DNA of 64,000 nt. It comes from Xenorhabdus anantnagensis. GTDB lineage: Bacteria > Pseudomonadota > Gammaproteobacteria > Enterobacterales > Enterobacteriaceae. Below the pieces are notes generated by a model. That model worked only from the letters and a program-made list of their open reading frames with translations, did not search any database and was not told the DNA's origin. Location: NCBI RefSeq assembly GCF_028598555.1, contig NZ_JAQRFN010000001.1:186001-250000 (forward strand), read 5' to 3'. Of this stretch, positions 10,011 through 19,423 are shown one piece after another (the first letter of the stretch is position 1; each line of letters starts with the position of its first letter). Position numbers and translations under genes: made by a program.

Positions 10011-10640
10011 ATGATGAAATCTTCTTATGCCCTTTCTTCATATACTCTTGCCCCGGAGCCGCTACAACAAGTTGTAGGCCAAATTGTAGGCCAAATTGTT
10101 AATATCCTTCAGGATGGCAGTTTAATGGTCGAAAGCCAAAACCGGGGTTGGCATTGTCGGCGTGCAGCCAGCTGCTTATTAGCACCCGAAATGGGAGACT
10201 CGGTATTACTTATGAAGGCTGATGATCAGTTCTGGATATTGGCAATATTAGAGCGGGCAGAACAACAAAATCCGGCTGAAATCAATGTACCAGGCGATCT
10301 AGCCATTACTGCCCAGGGTAACTTGAATCTGAACAGTAATGGATTAAATATCACGGCTGATAATGGAAATTGCCATATCAATGAAATGCAATACAGTGGT
10401 GAATCATTGTCCGTCTGGGTATCCATCACAAAAATGATGGGCAATCAATTTGAATCCGTTTGGCAAACAGTAACGCAGTTGAGTAATCGTCTTTTCCGTC
10501 ATACCACGCAAACAGAACACGTTCATGCAGGGCAATTAGATATGCAAGCTGAGAGCTATATGCGTCTACACGCTCAAAATACTGTTGTTTCCGCCAAGGC
10601 CATCACAAAAATAGATGCCGAACAGATCCACATAGGATAA
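10011..10640 (+). CDS. DUF3540 protein of the T6SS tip cassette
   Basis: A 209-residue protein that I assign to DUF3540 from its position between a pentapeptide gene and a DUF4150 gene and from its layout: an N-terminal OB-like segment (VVGQIVNILQDGSLMVESQ) followed by VgrG-tail-like beta repeats (DLAITAQGNLNLNSNGLNI) and a C-terminus ending IDAEQIHIG. The beta-helical tail suggests it sits on or extends the VgrG spike. GGAG precedes the start. The segment VVGQIVGQIVN at residues 21-31 contains a perfect 12-bp tandem duplication. Exact function is unknown. Confidence 0.72.
   Translation: MMKSSYALSSYTLAPEPLQQVVGQIVGQIVNILQDGSLMVESQNRGWHCRRAASCLLAPEMGDSVLLMKADDQFWILAILERAEQQNPAEINVPGDLAITAQGNLNLNSNGLNITADNGNCHINEMQYSGESLSVWVSITKMMGNQFESVWQTVTQLSNRLFRHTTQTEHVHAGQLDMQAESYMRLHAQNTVVSAKAITKIDAEQIHIG
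10072..10095. repeat. 12-bp tandem duplication inside the DUF3540 gene
   Basis: TTGTAGGCCAAA occurs twice in perfect tandem, in frame, giving VGQI twice near residues 22-29. Confidence 0.85.
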
Positions 10641-10653
10641 AAGAGGAAAAATT

Positions 10654-11055
10654 ATGTTTGCCAATACCCAAGGAGGCGGCATGGATCTGGCAATACCAGA
10701 TATCTGTCTGACTCCCAATCCTCTTCTCGGTATCATACCGATGGTTTATCTCAATATTGCTCAAGGTACTAATGGTATTAGTCCCAGTACCGCCAATATC
10801 CTTTTTGTGGGTAACCCAGCCCATAACATGGCGACAACCATTGCCATAACGAATGGCGATAGTCTTGGGATCGAATTAGGCATCCTATCAGGAACGGTCA
10901 TGGGACCATCCCGCCATATACTTGGCGCTAATAGTGTTTTGATTAAGGGATCACCGGCAACCCGGCTATCAAGTCTCACCATGCAAAATTCAACCAATGC
11001 TATTGGTTCACGCATCAGTCCCAGTCAGACAAAGGTTTATATTGCAGGAGCCTGA
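10654..11055 (+). CDS. DUF4150 PAAR-like T6SS tip protein
   Basis: A 133-residue protein with the PAAR-like DUF4150 pattern: DLAIPDICLTPNP near the start, NPAHNMATTIAITNGDSLGIELGILSGTVMGPS in the middle, and SPATRLSSLTMQNSTNAIG near the end. PAAR and PAAR-like proteins sharpen the VgrG tip and often carry effectors as C-terminal fusions. This one ends with the tip domain (..SQTKVYIAGA), so any effector must be recruited non-covalently. GAGGAAAAATT precedes the start. It follows DUF3540 by 13 bases in the same operon. Confidence 0.8.
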   Translation: MFANTQGGGMDLAIPDICLTPNPLLGIIPMVYLNIAQGTNGISPSTANILFVGNPAHNMATTIAITNGDSLGIELGILSGTVMGPSRHILGANSVLIKGSPATRLSSLTMQNSTNAIGSRISPSQTKVYIAGA

Positions 11056-11100
11056 TCTCTCTTTTTTCAAATGACAACAAAATGAAAGATAAGATAAATC

Positions 11101-11736
11101 ATGGTTAATACAAAAAATGCCACTAATGAAAAATCTACTTTCAGTGACAAGACATGCTGTTCCGAGACATTTTGTGCAGAAACAATCAGTAATAAAAAAA
11201 GAGACGCGTTTTTTATCAATAGATTAAGTTTCAAATGGGCAATGATGATATTACTGTTTTTTCCCTTAATAGTGTTTTTTCCATTAATAGCATTGACAGG
11301 ATGTTCATCATCAGAACAGAAAAAATTGCCTCCTTATAACTTGATTTTCTACGCCACAAATAACGTGAATGATTCATCCCCGCTGAAAATACGCGTTTTT
11401 TTATTGAAATCAAATTCTAAGTTTATATCTGCTGATTTATTTTCACTTCAAGATAATGCCCAGAAGGAGTTGGGTAATAGTTTGATTAATTCTGATGCAT
11501 TTTTTTTACTGCCTTCCCAGCATAACTATTTTCTGTCGGAAAAAAACAATCCAGAAGCCAGCTATATCGGCATTCTGGCTGAATATAAGCAACTGGATGG
11601 AAAAAAATGGCGTATTTCATTGCCAATACCGAGTCCTAAAAAACCTGCTTTCTACAAATTTGGGGCGGCATCACCAGACACATTAGACATATACATTGAA
11701 GTCACAGCCAATGCTTTAAATTTCATCAATAAATAA
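11101..11736 (+). CDS. tssJ: T6SS outer-membrane lipoprotein TssJ
   Basis: TssJ anchors the membrane complex in the outer membrane and contacts the periplasmic end of TssM. A hydrophobic segment (residues 48-64) leads to a lipobox LTGC with C68 as the lipidated cysteine, followed by a roughly 140-residue beta-sandwich region typical in size. The odd point is the 47-residue, cysteine-rich stretch before the hydrophobic segment (TCCSETFC at 18-25), unusual for a lipoprotein signal. An internal start at M48 (11242) is possible, but neither ATG has a strong ribosome site. Position before tssK and the lipobox carry the assignment. Confidence 0.78.
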   Translation: MVNTKNATNEKSTFSDKTCCSETFCAETISNKKRDAFFINRLSFKWAMMILLFFPLIVFFPLIALTGCSSSEQKKLPPYNLIFYATNNVNDSSPLKIRVFLLKSNSKFISADLFSLQDNAQKELGNSLINSDAFFLLPSQHNYFLSEKNNPEASYIGILAEYKQLDGKKWRISLPIPSPKKPAFYKFGAASPDTLDIYIEVTANALNFINK

Positions 11737-11747
11737 ATGCAACTAAC

Positions 11748-11777
11748 ATTATGCCGCAAGAGATTATGCCGCAAGAG
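11748..11777. repeat. 15-bp tandem duplication just upstream of tssK
   Basis: ATTATGCCGCAAGAG is present twice in perfect tandem, ending 10 bases before the tssK ATG. It spans the region that holds the tssK ribosome site and makes an in-frame but unlikely 17-residue extension (start 11737) possible. Confidence 0.85.
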
Positions 11778-11787
11778 AAAGGATTAC

Positions 11788-13170
11788 ATGAGTAGATCAG
11801 AAAAAGTTATCTGGACTGAAGGCATGTTCTTACGTCCCCATCACTTTCAGCAATCTGAAAACTACCTGGAGGCTTATGTCCGCGATTGGGGCATGGCTCA
11901 GGCTCCATACTACTGGGGTTTTTTAACTTTATCGTTAGACCAGTCATTTCTCGAACAAGGCAAGGTGAGGATTGCATCAGCCAGCGGGATCTTTCCTGAC
12001 GGAACACCCTTTAGTTTTACCGAAGCACACGCCCCTATACCATTACAAATTGAAGAAAATCAAACCGGGGAAAATGTCGTATTGGCGCTGCCGATATTTC
12101 GGGGAGGAAAAGAGGAAATCATTTTTCATGAGAGCAAAGATTCTATGGCGCGTTTTGTCAGTGTTGACACCGAGGTCAATGATTTTAATGCTATGTCAGT
12201 CGGAAGTGCCACAGTGCAGTTTGGTCAAATGCGTCTGCGGCTGATGTTGGAATCAGAGCTGACACCGGAATGGACTTCACTGAATATTGTGCATGTTATA
12301 AATAAAGCCCGTAATAATAAATTACACCTTGATTCACGTTTTATTCCTCCCCTGCTCAACTGCCATGCACATCCTCAAGTTGTGAGTTTCATTAATGACT
12401 TGCAAGGCTTGCTGGAACAACGCCGCCAGCAGATGAGTCAATGCATGTTTCAATTGGATCAACAAAGCAGTTCAGAAGTGATGTACTTTCTTCTATTGTC
12501 ACTATTAAATCGTTATAGCGGTCAAGTGAGCCACATACAGCATATACCATTATTGCATCCAGAACGGTTGTTCAGTGAATGGCTGCAATTTTCCACTGAA
12601 TTGGCAAGTTTCTCTCCGACACGAGTCCCGGAGGAAAAACTGCCCGTTTATGATCATGACAATTTGAAATTATGTTTCAATCACCTAATGCTCCAGTTGC
12701 GTCAAGGGTTATCAATCATTCTGGAAGAACAGGCTATTCAATTGCCTTTGACCGAATATTCTCATGGCTTGAATGTTGCTACCTTCCCAGATGCCAATAT
12801 GCTACATACATTCAGCTTTGTGCTGGCCGTTTATGCTGATGTGCCCAAAGAAACTCTGATGTATCACTTTCCCGCACAAATGAAAATTGCTCCTGTTAGC
12901 CGTATACGTGAACTGGTTCAGCTACAGCTACCCGGCATTTCGATAAGCGCAATGCCATCAGTCCCCAGACAACTTCCCTGGCATTCCGGTTACTTATACT
13001 TCGAATTAGAAAAAGAGGGTGAATTATGGGGCCAAATGGAAAAATCCGGCGGGTTTGCGTTACATCTGGCAGGTGAATTTCCTGGTCTGCGCATCGAATT
13101 TTGGGCCCTTCGTAATCAGCTCAGAAGTTCACTCAAAAAAGGGTGCTCAAATAGCGGGAACAATTCATAA
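11788..13170 (+). CDS. tssK: T6SS baseplate protein TssK
   Basis: TssK is the trimeric baseplate component that links the baseplate to the TssL/TssM membrane complex. The start MSRSEKVIWTEGMFLRPHHF is the hallmark TssK N-terminus, so I start at ATG 11788 (460 residues, the usual length is about 440-450), with AAAGGA upstream. The upstream in-frame ATG at 11737 adds only repeat-encoded residues. The stop overlaps the tssL start by one base (TAATG at 13170), which suggests translational coupling. Confidence 0.93.
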   Translation: MSRSEKVIWTEGMFLRPHHFQQSENYLEAYVRDWGMAQAPYYWGFLTLSLDQSFLEQGKVRIASASGIFPDGTPFSFTEAHAPIPLQIEENQTGENVVLALPIFRGGKEEIIFHESKDSMARFVSVDTEVNDFNAMSVGSATVQFGQMRLRLMLESELTPEWTSLNIVHVINKARNNKLHLDSRFIPPLLNCHAHPQVVSFINDLQGLLEQRRQQMSQCMFQLDQQSSSEVMYFLLLSLLNRYSGQVSHIQHIPLLHPERLFSEWLQFSTELASFSPTRVPEEKLPVYDHDNLKLCFNHLMLQLRQGLSIILEEQAIQLPLTEYSHGLNVATFPDANMLHTFSFVLAVYADVPKETLMYHFPAQMKIAPVSRIRELVQLQLPGISISAMPSVPRQLPWHSGYLYFELEKEGELWGQMEKSGGFALHLAGEFPGLRIEFWALRNQLRSSLKKGCSNSGNNS

Positions 13171-14426
13171 TGACTCAGGAAAAAAATACCCAAAATATAC
13201 ATGCTGTACTTTCTGGTGACACTCAGGATAATCCATTAGTTGCTGCCGCAAACCCTCTATTAAACAGTATTTCACTGATTCGTCATTCCACCATTCACCC
13301 TGATCCAATAGACCTGCGGCAAAAATTGATCGATGAAATTCGCAGTTTTGAGCTGAAATGCCAACATGCCAAACTTCCTTATGAAGTGATCATTGGGGCG
13401 CGCTACTGTCTATGCACAACTTTGGATGAAGCAGCAGCACTGACACCTTGGGGAACTCGCAGTGTTTGGTCTACCAGTGGACTACTGGTCACATTTCACA
13501 ATGAAACGTGGGGAGGTGAAAAATTTTTCCAGTTATTGGCCACATTATCTCAAAAACCTAAAGAGAATTTGTTGTTGCTGGAACTCATTAATTTTTGTCT
13601 CCAGCTTGGATTTGAAGGGCGTTACCGTATTATGGACAATGGACACTCTCAATTGGAAACCTTGAAACAACGCCTGTTCCAGTTAATTCATTTAGTTCGT
13701 GGCTCTTATTCCCCCGAATTGTCACCCACATTACAAAAATCACCCACATTACAAAAAGCTGTAGCACCGAATAAACGCTGGCAATCTCCTTTTCCTATGT
13801 GGGTCTATATAATCGGGGTTATTGTTCTGGCGTGTATTTTGTATATTGGGTTGAATTGGTCATTAGGATATATAGCCAAACCGTCATTAACAAAAATAGA
13901 CAATAACGCAGAAATAATAGAAAAAACCAATTTGCCCAATGTGCCAGTCGATAATCGAATATCTTCCCCCGTATTACCAACCACACACCTGAAAGATATG
14001 CTGAGCAACGAAATCGCAGAGGGATTACTGACGGTAAGTGATTCACCTAATAAGAGTATCGTCACGTTACAAGGTGATGGGTTATTCAATACGGGATCTT
14101 CCCGGATTAGAAACCGTTATTTAAGTGTGATCAAACGTATTGCTGAGGTAATGAACCTTACCAAGGGGGAAATTTTAGTTATTGGTCATACCGATAATGT
14201 TCCTATTAACAACATCTATTACTTATCCAACGATGAATTATCACTCGTTAGGGCTAAATCTATAAAAAAAGAGCTTGAGAAATATCTGGATCAACCCGAA
14301 CGTATAAGTACAGAAGGAAAAGGAGATAGTAATCCGCTATTACCAAACGATACGCCAAGTCATCGAGCCAAAAATAGACGAGTAGAAATCATACTGCTAG
14401 TTTCTCCTGTAAATCAGGTTGAGTGA
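13170..14426 (+). CDS. tssL: T6SS inner-membrane protein TssL with OmpA-like domain
   Basis: TssL is part of the trans-envelope complex with TssM and TssJ. The cytoplasmic DotU/IcmH-like domain covers about residues 20-185, with NPLL at 28-31, YCLCTTLDEAA at 79-89 and LGFEGRYR at 146-153. One membrane helix lies at 210-230. The C-terminal periplasmic part (about 290-418) is an OmpA-like peptidoglycan-binding domain (VIGHTDNVPI.., ..HRAKNRRVEI), so this is the evolved TssL type that can bind the cell wall itself. A perfect 18-bp duplication (13722-13757) repeats SPTLQK just before the membrane helix. Confidence 0.93.
   Translation: MTQEKNTQNIHAVLSGDTQDNPLVAAANPLLNSISLIRHSTIHPDPIDLRQKLIDEIRSFELKCQHAKLPYEVIIGARYCLCTTLDEAAALTPWGTRSVWSTSGLLVTFHNETWGGEKFFQLLATLSQKPKENLLLLELINFCLQLGFEGRYRIMDNGHSQLETLKQRLFQLIHLVRGSYSPELSPTLQKSPTLQKAVAPNKRWQSPFPMWVYIIGVIVLACILYIGLNWSLGYIAKPSLTKIDNNAEIIEKTNLPNVPVDNRISSPVLPTTHLKDMLSNEIAEGLLTVSDSPNKSIVTLQGDGLFNTGSSRIRNRYLSVIKRIAEVMNLTKGEILVIGHTDNVPINNIYYLSNDELSLVRAKSIKKELEKYLDQPERISTEGKGDSNPLLPNDTPSHRAKNRRVEIILLVSPVNQVE
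13722..13757. repeat. 18-bp in-frame tandem duplication in tssL
   Basis: Two perfect copies of TCACCCACATTACAAAAA encode SPTLQK twice at residues 185-196, in the linker before the TssL membrane segment. Confidence 0.88.
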
Positions 14427-14438
14427 GAAAATTGAAAT

Positions 14439-17400
14439 ATGTTAAATGCCATTCTTTCTATTTTTACTAACCGATTAACATGGAATTTCTTCGGAATCAC
14501 AATCATTTCTTCGATTATCTGGTTTATTGGCCCGTTTATTTCCATTGGTAATACAGTACCTTTTAAATCAAGTGCAGTACGAATAATTACTATTTTATTT
14601 TTATATCTTGTCTGGTTATTCATTCTGTCAATATTTCTTTTATACCAGACATGGCGGAATAAAAAACTGTCTACTCAAAAAGCTCCTAATCAATTGAACG
14701 AAAACGATGATGAAAGTAAACAGTCAAAATATTCGCAATATACTGCGTTGTCAGAACATTTTTCTGAGGCTTTACGGCTACTGAAAAATGCCTATTTTTA
14801 TAGTCTGGACACTCAATCCAAATCAAATAAATATAAACCAAGTAGTTATAAATCCACCAATAGTTATAAATCCAATAGTTATAAATCCAGTAGATACAAA
14901 TCAATTTGGAGAGCTTTTTTCAGTCGTCGATATCTATATCAATTACCGTGGTATGTCATTATCGGTGCTCCTAACTCTGGAAAAACAACCATGCTGGCAA
15001 ATTCCGGCCTGCCCTTTCCACTAGCAGAACATTTAGGAAATCTCACTGCTTATAACATGAAAGAAACGGATAATTGTAACTGGTGGTTCACCAATAATGC
15101 AGTCTTGCTGGATACAACCGGACGATATACCACTCAAGACACCCTGTATGAACAAGATGCTGGTGAATGGAAATATTTTATTAGCCTGTTGAAAAAATAT
15201 CGTACACGTCAACCACTCAATGGCGTCATTCTTACCGTTAGCGTGGAAGATTTATTAAACCCATCACAGAAAGAACGTGATCAACAAGCTTATCTATTAC
15301 GCAGACGGCTGGCAGAATTACATGAACAATTCAAAATCCAGTTTCCTATTTACGTCATCATCACCAAAATTGATTTATTGAAAGGGTTTAGTGCTTACTT
15401 TAGCCATTTTGATAAAGCACAACGTGATCAAATCTGGGGCTTCAACTTCCCTTGGGATAAAACAGACTGGAGTCTGAACGAAGTTTTTGAGCAACAATAT
15501 AATTTATTACAAAAACGATTAGACGCAGAATTACCCGATGTTTTATTGCAATTAAATGATCCTCAGCATTGTGCTGAAAGTTATTTATTTCCACAAGAGT
15601 TCGCCACTCTGCGATCATTGATTGCACAATATCTTGAAATCGCGTTCGCTCAATCAAGATTTGACATACCTTATTTACTGCGAGGGCTTTACTTCACTAG
15701 CGGAACACAAGAAGGTACACCATTTGACAGAGTGATGGAGAAACTCAATCATAATCTTCAATTACCGACGGATAATGACAATCATTCATTATCATGGCGA
15801 AATAATCAGGTATGTGGAAACAATAAAAACTCACCGGAACATCCTTCCATTAGTCAAGCTTATTTTCTGAAAAATTTGCTGGGAAATATATCTCAAGAGG
15901 CAGGGTTTGCCAGTCAAAATCGTTGGTGGGTATACAGAAGTCGTCTACTGAATGGGTTAGGTTATACTGCTCTGGCTGCTCTTCTGGGACTGATGGTCAT
16001 CTATTTTTTTATCAGTTATAACGACAATAAAAACTACCTAATAAAAATACAAAATAATATCCAAACTATCTCTGACTCACCTCTAGATTCAGGAGGCGCC
16101 TTTAAGAATAACGTCAATAACTATTATTCTGATATTTATTATTCTGATATTTATGCCGGGCTGCCTATTCTGAATCTTCTGGAAAATTTGGTTATTCCAC
16201 TACCAGACCAGATAGTTCTACCTTATAGTAAACAAGTTCATGATGCCTGTATTTCACTGTACTATAAAGCGCTACAAAAATTATTATTACCACAAGTGGA
16301 GCAAGCAATAATTTCTCAGATACAACAAGATAATGGTAATGATTTGTCTAATACTTATAATACGCTGAAAGCGTATCAAGAGTTACATTCTACTGAGAAT
16401 AATAAATCTAAATACGACGGTAATTTCTTGTATAATTGGATGATACTATACTTGCAAAAACATTCACCATTAAATATTCAGAAAGAACAGTCAGAACAAA
16501 TCAAAAAACACTTATATCAACTATTTCAATATTCAGTTGTTAAATCACCCTATATTTATCAACAACAACGGGTAGAAGAAAAACAAAAATTATTCAGCAG
16601 TATTTCATTGGCACAGCTCTATTATACTCTTCTTAAAAAAGAGCTATCAGACGATCCAAACTTACCATCTATATATTTAGCAGATCTTATAGTCAACGAT
16701 AATGAACACTCTCTTTCACTTACCGGAGTTACATCAGGTTATCAATATATATCAGGAATATTTACTCCCATAGGGTATAAAAAACTCAAAGGAATTCTTG
16801 ATAAAAAAATATCTAGATTGAACGATGAAGAAGACCGGGTACTTGGCCGTTATGCAAAAAAACACCCGCCAAAAGATATTGCCATTTCAGTATTAGACCT
16901 TTATGCCAATGACTATATTAAATCGTGGGATGATTTTCTGTTTAGAATTCATTTTAACAAGGAAGGAAACCATAATTTTAACGAGCTAAACCATAGAATA
17001 AAACTGTTGAATTCAAATAATTCCCCTATGCGAAATTTAGCAATTAATATCGCTAAAAATGTCAATATAGAGGAAAATAAAAACGATGTGATATCAGGTA
17101 AAATAAGGGATTTTTTTAATCTTAAAGTTAACTCATTTATAAAAACCTCACCTAATCAATTGACACCAGAAGATGCTAAAATTGCACTGGAACAAAAATT
17201 AAAAAAATATTTTTCACCATACATTGAATTAACGAAGGTTTCTGATGAGAAAAATAATAAAATTGTTTTTGATAGCATACTAGATCAATTTTTTAATAAA
17301 TTTAGAGAATATGCGGTTAAATCTATGCAACAGGAGGAGAAACCAAACGCATTAGATCAATCTTTCATTCAGCTACAAAATAAGGTGAAAGAACTGCCCA

Positions 17401-18206
17401 CACCATTCAATCATATATTGTCTGAATTGTTAAAAGCTGCCACCGGCGATATACAACACAGTAATTTTGAGAATCTCAGCAACCAACTGGATACAGAAGT
17501 TGGTGTTTTTTGCAAGCAAGCTATCGCCAATCGCTACCCTCTGACACATGAGGCACATAACGATATAAAACTGACTGATATGTCCCGGATGTTTGCTCCC
17601 CAAGTCGGTAACATGGACAGCTTTTTCAGGAAAAATCTTGCGGGGAAAGTCAATATTTCTCAAAAAAATTGGCATTTTATACCGAGAGAAATAGATGAGG
17701 AAATATTGCCAGAAAGTACAAGTTTTTTGAAACCATTCCAACAAGCCAAGATCATCCAAGATACCTTATTTAGTTCTGGATCAACCACCCCCTCATTCCA
17801 TGTAAGCGTGCGTCCGATTAAGATGGATAATAATATATTGAGCATGGAACTGAATGTTTATGGTCAAATATTAAAATATAGTCACGGCCCACAAATTTCA
17901 CAATCATTCAAGTGGCCCGGCCCCGACAATACCAATAATGTTTATATTCAATTGGATTTAGCGGATGGAACAACCGCCAAAGTAAACACTTACGGCCCAT
18001 GGGCACTGAATCGACTGATAGATGAATATACAGATCCTAAACTGAACTCAAGTTCCAGAAATAATGCAACTCAGAAGATAAGATTAAACATTCATGGCCA
18101 TTTCGTATCATTGGACGTTACTTCAGACAGTACTTATAGCCCGTTTCAACTTCCCAATTTCATCTGTCCCAGCCTAAAAACTTATAACAAACAGGCAGCA
18201 TATTGA
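14439..18206 (+). CDS. tssM: T6SS inner-membrane protein TssM (IcmF family)
   Basis: Large inner-membrane protein whose periplasmic domain meets TssJ. It is 1255 residues, close to family size. Membrane helices lie near residues 14-36, 46-69 and about 505-528. The cytoplasmic segment carries a Walker A motif GAPNSGKT at 176-183, so nucleotide binding is likely retained. The long region after 530 is the periplasmic part, ending in a beta-rich C-terminal domain. Two oddities: a low-complexity SYKS repeat at residues 135-155, and a duplicated YYSDI near residue 563. The gene is notably AT-rich. It starts 13 bases after tssL. Confidence 0.93.
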   Translation: MLNAILSIFTNRLTWNFFGITIISSIIWFIGPFISIGNTVPFKSSAVRIITILFLYLVWLFILSIFLLYQTWRNKKLSTQKAPNQLNENDDESKQSKYSQYTALSEHFSEALRLLKNAYFYSLDTQSKSNKYKPSSYKSTNSYKSNSYKSSRYKSIWRAFFSRRYLYQLPWYVIIGAPNSGKTTMLANSGLPFPLAEHLGNLTAYNMKETDNCNWWFTNNAVLLDTTGRYTTQDTLYEQDAGEWKYFISLLKKYRTRQPLNGVILTVSVEDLLNPSQKERDQQAYLLRRRLAELHEQFKIQFPIYVIITKIDLLKGFSAYFSHFDKAQRDQIWGFNFPWDKTDWSLNEVFEQQYNLLQKRLDAELPDVLLQLNDPQHCAESYLFPQEFATLRSLIAQYLEIAFAQSRFDIPYLLRGLYFTSGTQEGTPFDRVMEKLNHNLQLPTDNDNHSLSWRNNQVCGNNKNSPEHPSISQAYFLKNLLGNISQEAGFASQNRWWVYRSRLLNGLGYTALAALLGLMVIYFFISYNDNKNYLIKIQNNIQTISDSPLDSGGAFKNNVNNYYSDIYYSDIYAGLPILNLLENLVIPLPDQIVLPYSKQVHDACISLYYKALQKLLLPQVEQAIISQIQQDNGNDLSNTYNTLKAYQELHSTENNKSKYDGNFLYNWMILYLQKHSPLNIQKEQSEQIKKHLYQLFQYSVVKSPYIYQQQRVEEKQKLFSSISLAQLYYTLLKKELSDDPNLPSIYLADLIVNDNEHSLSLTGVTSGYQYISGIFTPIGYKKLKGILDKKISRLNDEEDRVLGRYAKKHPPKDIAISVLDLYANDYIKSWDDFLFRIHFNKEGNHNFNELNHRIKLLNSNNSPMRNLAINIAKNVNIEENKNDVISGKIRDFFNLKVNSFIKTSPNQLTPEDAKIALEQKLKKYFSPYIELTKVSDEKNNKIVFDSILDQFFNKFREYAVKSMQQEEKPNALDQSFIQLQNKVKELPTPFNHILSELLKAATGDIQHSNFENLSNQLDTEVGVFCKQAIANRYPLTHEAHNDIKLTDMSRMFAPQVGNMDSFFRKNLAGKVNISQKNWHFIPREIDEEILPESTSFLKPFQQAKIIQDTLFSSGSTTPSFHVSVRPIKMDNNILSMELNVYGQILKYSHGPQISQSFKWPGPDNTNNVYIQLDLADGTTAKVNTYGPWALNRLIDEYTDPKLNSSSRNNATQKIRLNIHGHFVSLDVTSDSTYSPFQLPNFICPSLKTYNKQAAY
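14841..14903. repeat. Repeat AGTTATAAATCCA-type array in tssM
   Basis: Several copies of a SYKS-coding unit (S/N-S-Y-K-S) follow each other in the cytoplasmic linker before the Walker A domain. The unit is a short, slightly diverged nucleotide repeat rather than a known domain. Confidence 0.75.
16122..16151. repeat. 15-bp in-frame tandem duplication in tssM
   Basis: TATTATTCTGATATT is repeated perfectly in tandem, encoding YYSDI twice in the periplasmic part of TssM. Confidence 0.88.
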
Positions 18207-18233
18207 ATCATCAGATAAGGGCAAAAGGTTATT

Positions 18234-19298
18234 ATGAACATTGACGCTTTACTTGAGCCAATTAGTACAGAATCTCCTTGTGGAGAAAATTTGGAATACG
18301 ACGATGAATTTATGTCACTAGAGTACTCCTTACTCGGAAAAGTAGAACAACAGTTCGGTGATATCACAATTCCGGCAGAGCCACCCGACTGGAAACAAGC
18401 TGAAAAACAAGCCATTAGCCTGTTAAGTCGCACTAAAGACCTGCGTATCATCATGGCGCTAACACAATCATGGTTAGAAACGCGGGGATTATCTGGCTAT
18501 GCGGATGGACTAAATTTGATTCAGAAGACGCTAGAACGCTATTGGGAAGAGGTTTGGCCAAAATTAGAATTTGAAGGGGAATATGATCCTTTATTTCGCC
18601 TGAACATACTCGCTGCTATTGAGGATAATTCGCCTCTTTCATTGCAAATGCAGCATTCCATTTTGTTGAAAAACATTTCGAAAGATTTGTCATTTCTAGA
18701 GGCTTGCTCATTGCTGGATGGAACAATAAGCGAAATTAGCGGCTATATAGGCGGACGTTCTCGGTTGCTGGATGAATTGAAACAACAAATTAATAGCTCT
18801 GAAATTTTGGCTGTAATAAGTATTCGTGATCATCTTGTTGCAATATTCGATATTATTCGCCAGAAGTTATCAGAAAGCCATGCTCCTAAATTATCTCAGT
18901 TATTAAAACAGTTAAATAAGGTGATTGAGTTTTTCCCTACACGTCAAGAAACAAAAAATAATTCTCAGGAATCATTCCCAAAAAATATTCTTGCATCAGC
19001 CCCTACGGATACAGAACAAAAAGATCTCGCATCAATGGAAACACTTTCAACGAACAGGATGTCTATTCATTTGCATGAAATTGAAGCCAGTAATCGTGAT
19101 GAAGCACGTATGTTATTAGAAAAGGCCAAAAACTATTTTCTCACGCATGAACCCAGTCATCCAGCTCCGATTATGATTGCTCGCATTCAGCGGTTAATTG
19201 ATCGTGACTTTATTGACATTGTTTATGATCTTGCCCCAGACGGATTAAGTCAGCTCGAAATTATTTTCGGTCGCTCAGATAATCTTGATTCGAATTAA
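18234..19298 (+). CDS. tssA: T6SS protein TssA
   Basis: TssA organises baseplate assembly and tube/sheath polymerisation. The N-terminal ImpA domain is recognisable from the start (LLEPISTESPCGENLEYDDEF) through about residue 130, with the DGLNLIQKTLERYWEEVWPKL core at 98-118. A variable middle follows. The C-terminal segment EPSHPAPIMIARIQRLIDRDF (about 308-328) is typical of the short class of TssA proteins. AAGG precedes the ATG at 18234. It is followed by a 15-bp tandem repeat before tssB. Confidence 0.9.
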   Translation: MNIDALLEPISTESPCGENLEYDDEFMSLEYSLLGKVEQQFGDITIPAEPPDWKQAEKQAISLLSRTKDLRIIMALTQSWLETRGLSGYADGLNLIQKTLERYWEEVWPKLEFEGEYDPLFRLNILAAIEDNSPLSLQMQHSILLKNISKDLSFLEACSLLDGTISEISGYIGGRSRLLDELKQQINSSEILAVISIRDHLVAIFDIIRQKLSESHAPKLSQLLKQLNKVIEFFPTRQETKNNSQESFPKNILASAPTDTEQKDLASMETLSTNRMSIHLHEIEASNRDEARMLLEKAKNYFLTHEPSHPAPIMIARIQRLIDRDFIDIVYDLAPDGLSQLEIIFGRSDNLDSN

Positions 19299-19309
19299 CC
19301 TTACACAAT

Positions 19310-19369
19310 TTGTTTTAACACCATCTGTTTTAACACCATCTGTTTTAACACCATCTGCCTTAACAGATT
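19310..19369. repeat. 15-bp tandem repeat between tssA and tssB
   Basis: Three near-perfect copies of CTGTTTTAACACCAT and a diverged fourth lie at 19310-19369, starting 12 bases after the tssA stop and ending about 55 bases before the tssB start. Confidence 0.88.
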
Positions 19370-19423
19370 ATTTATACCCCATCAATCTAACTTAGTTATT
19401 TAGCTAGTAATGGAGAGTTTGTT

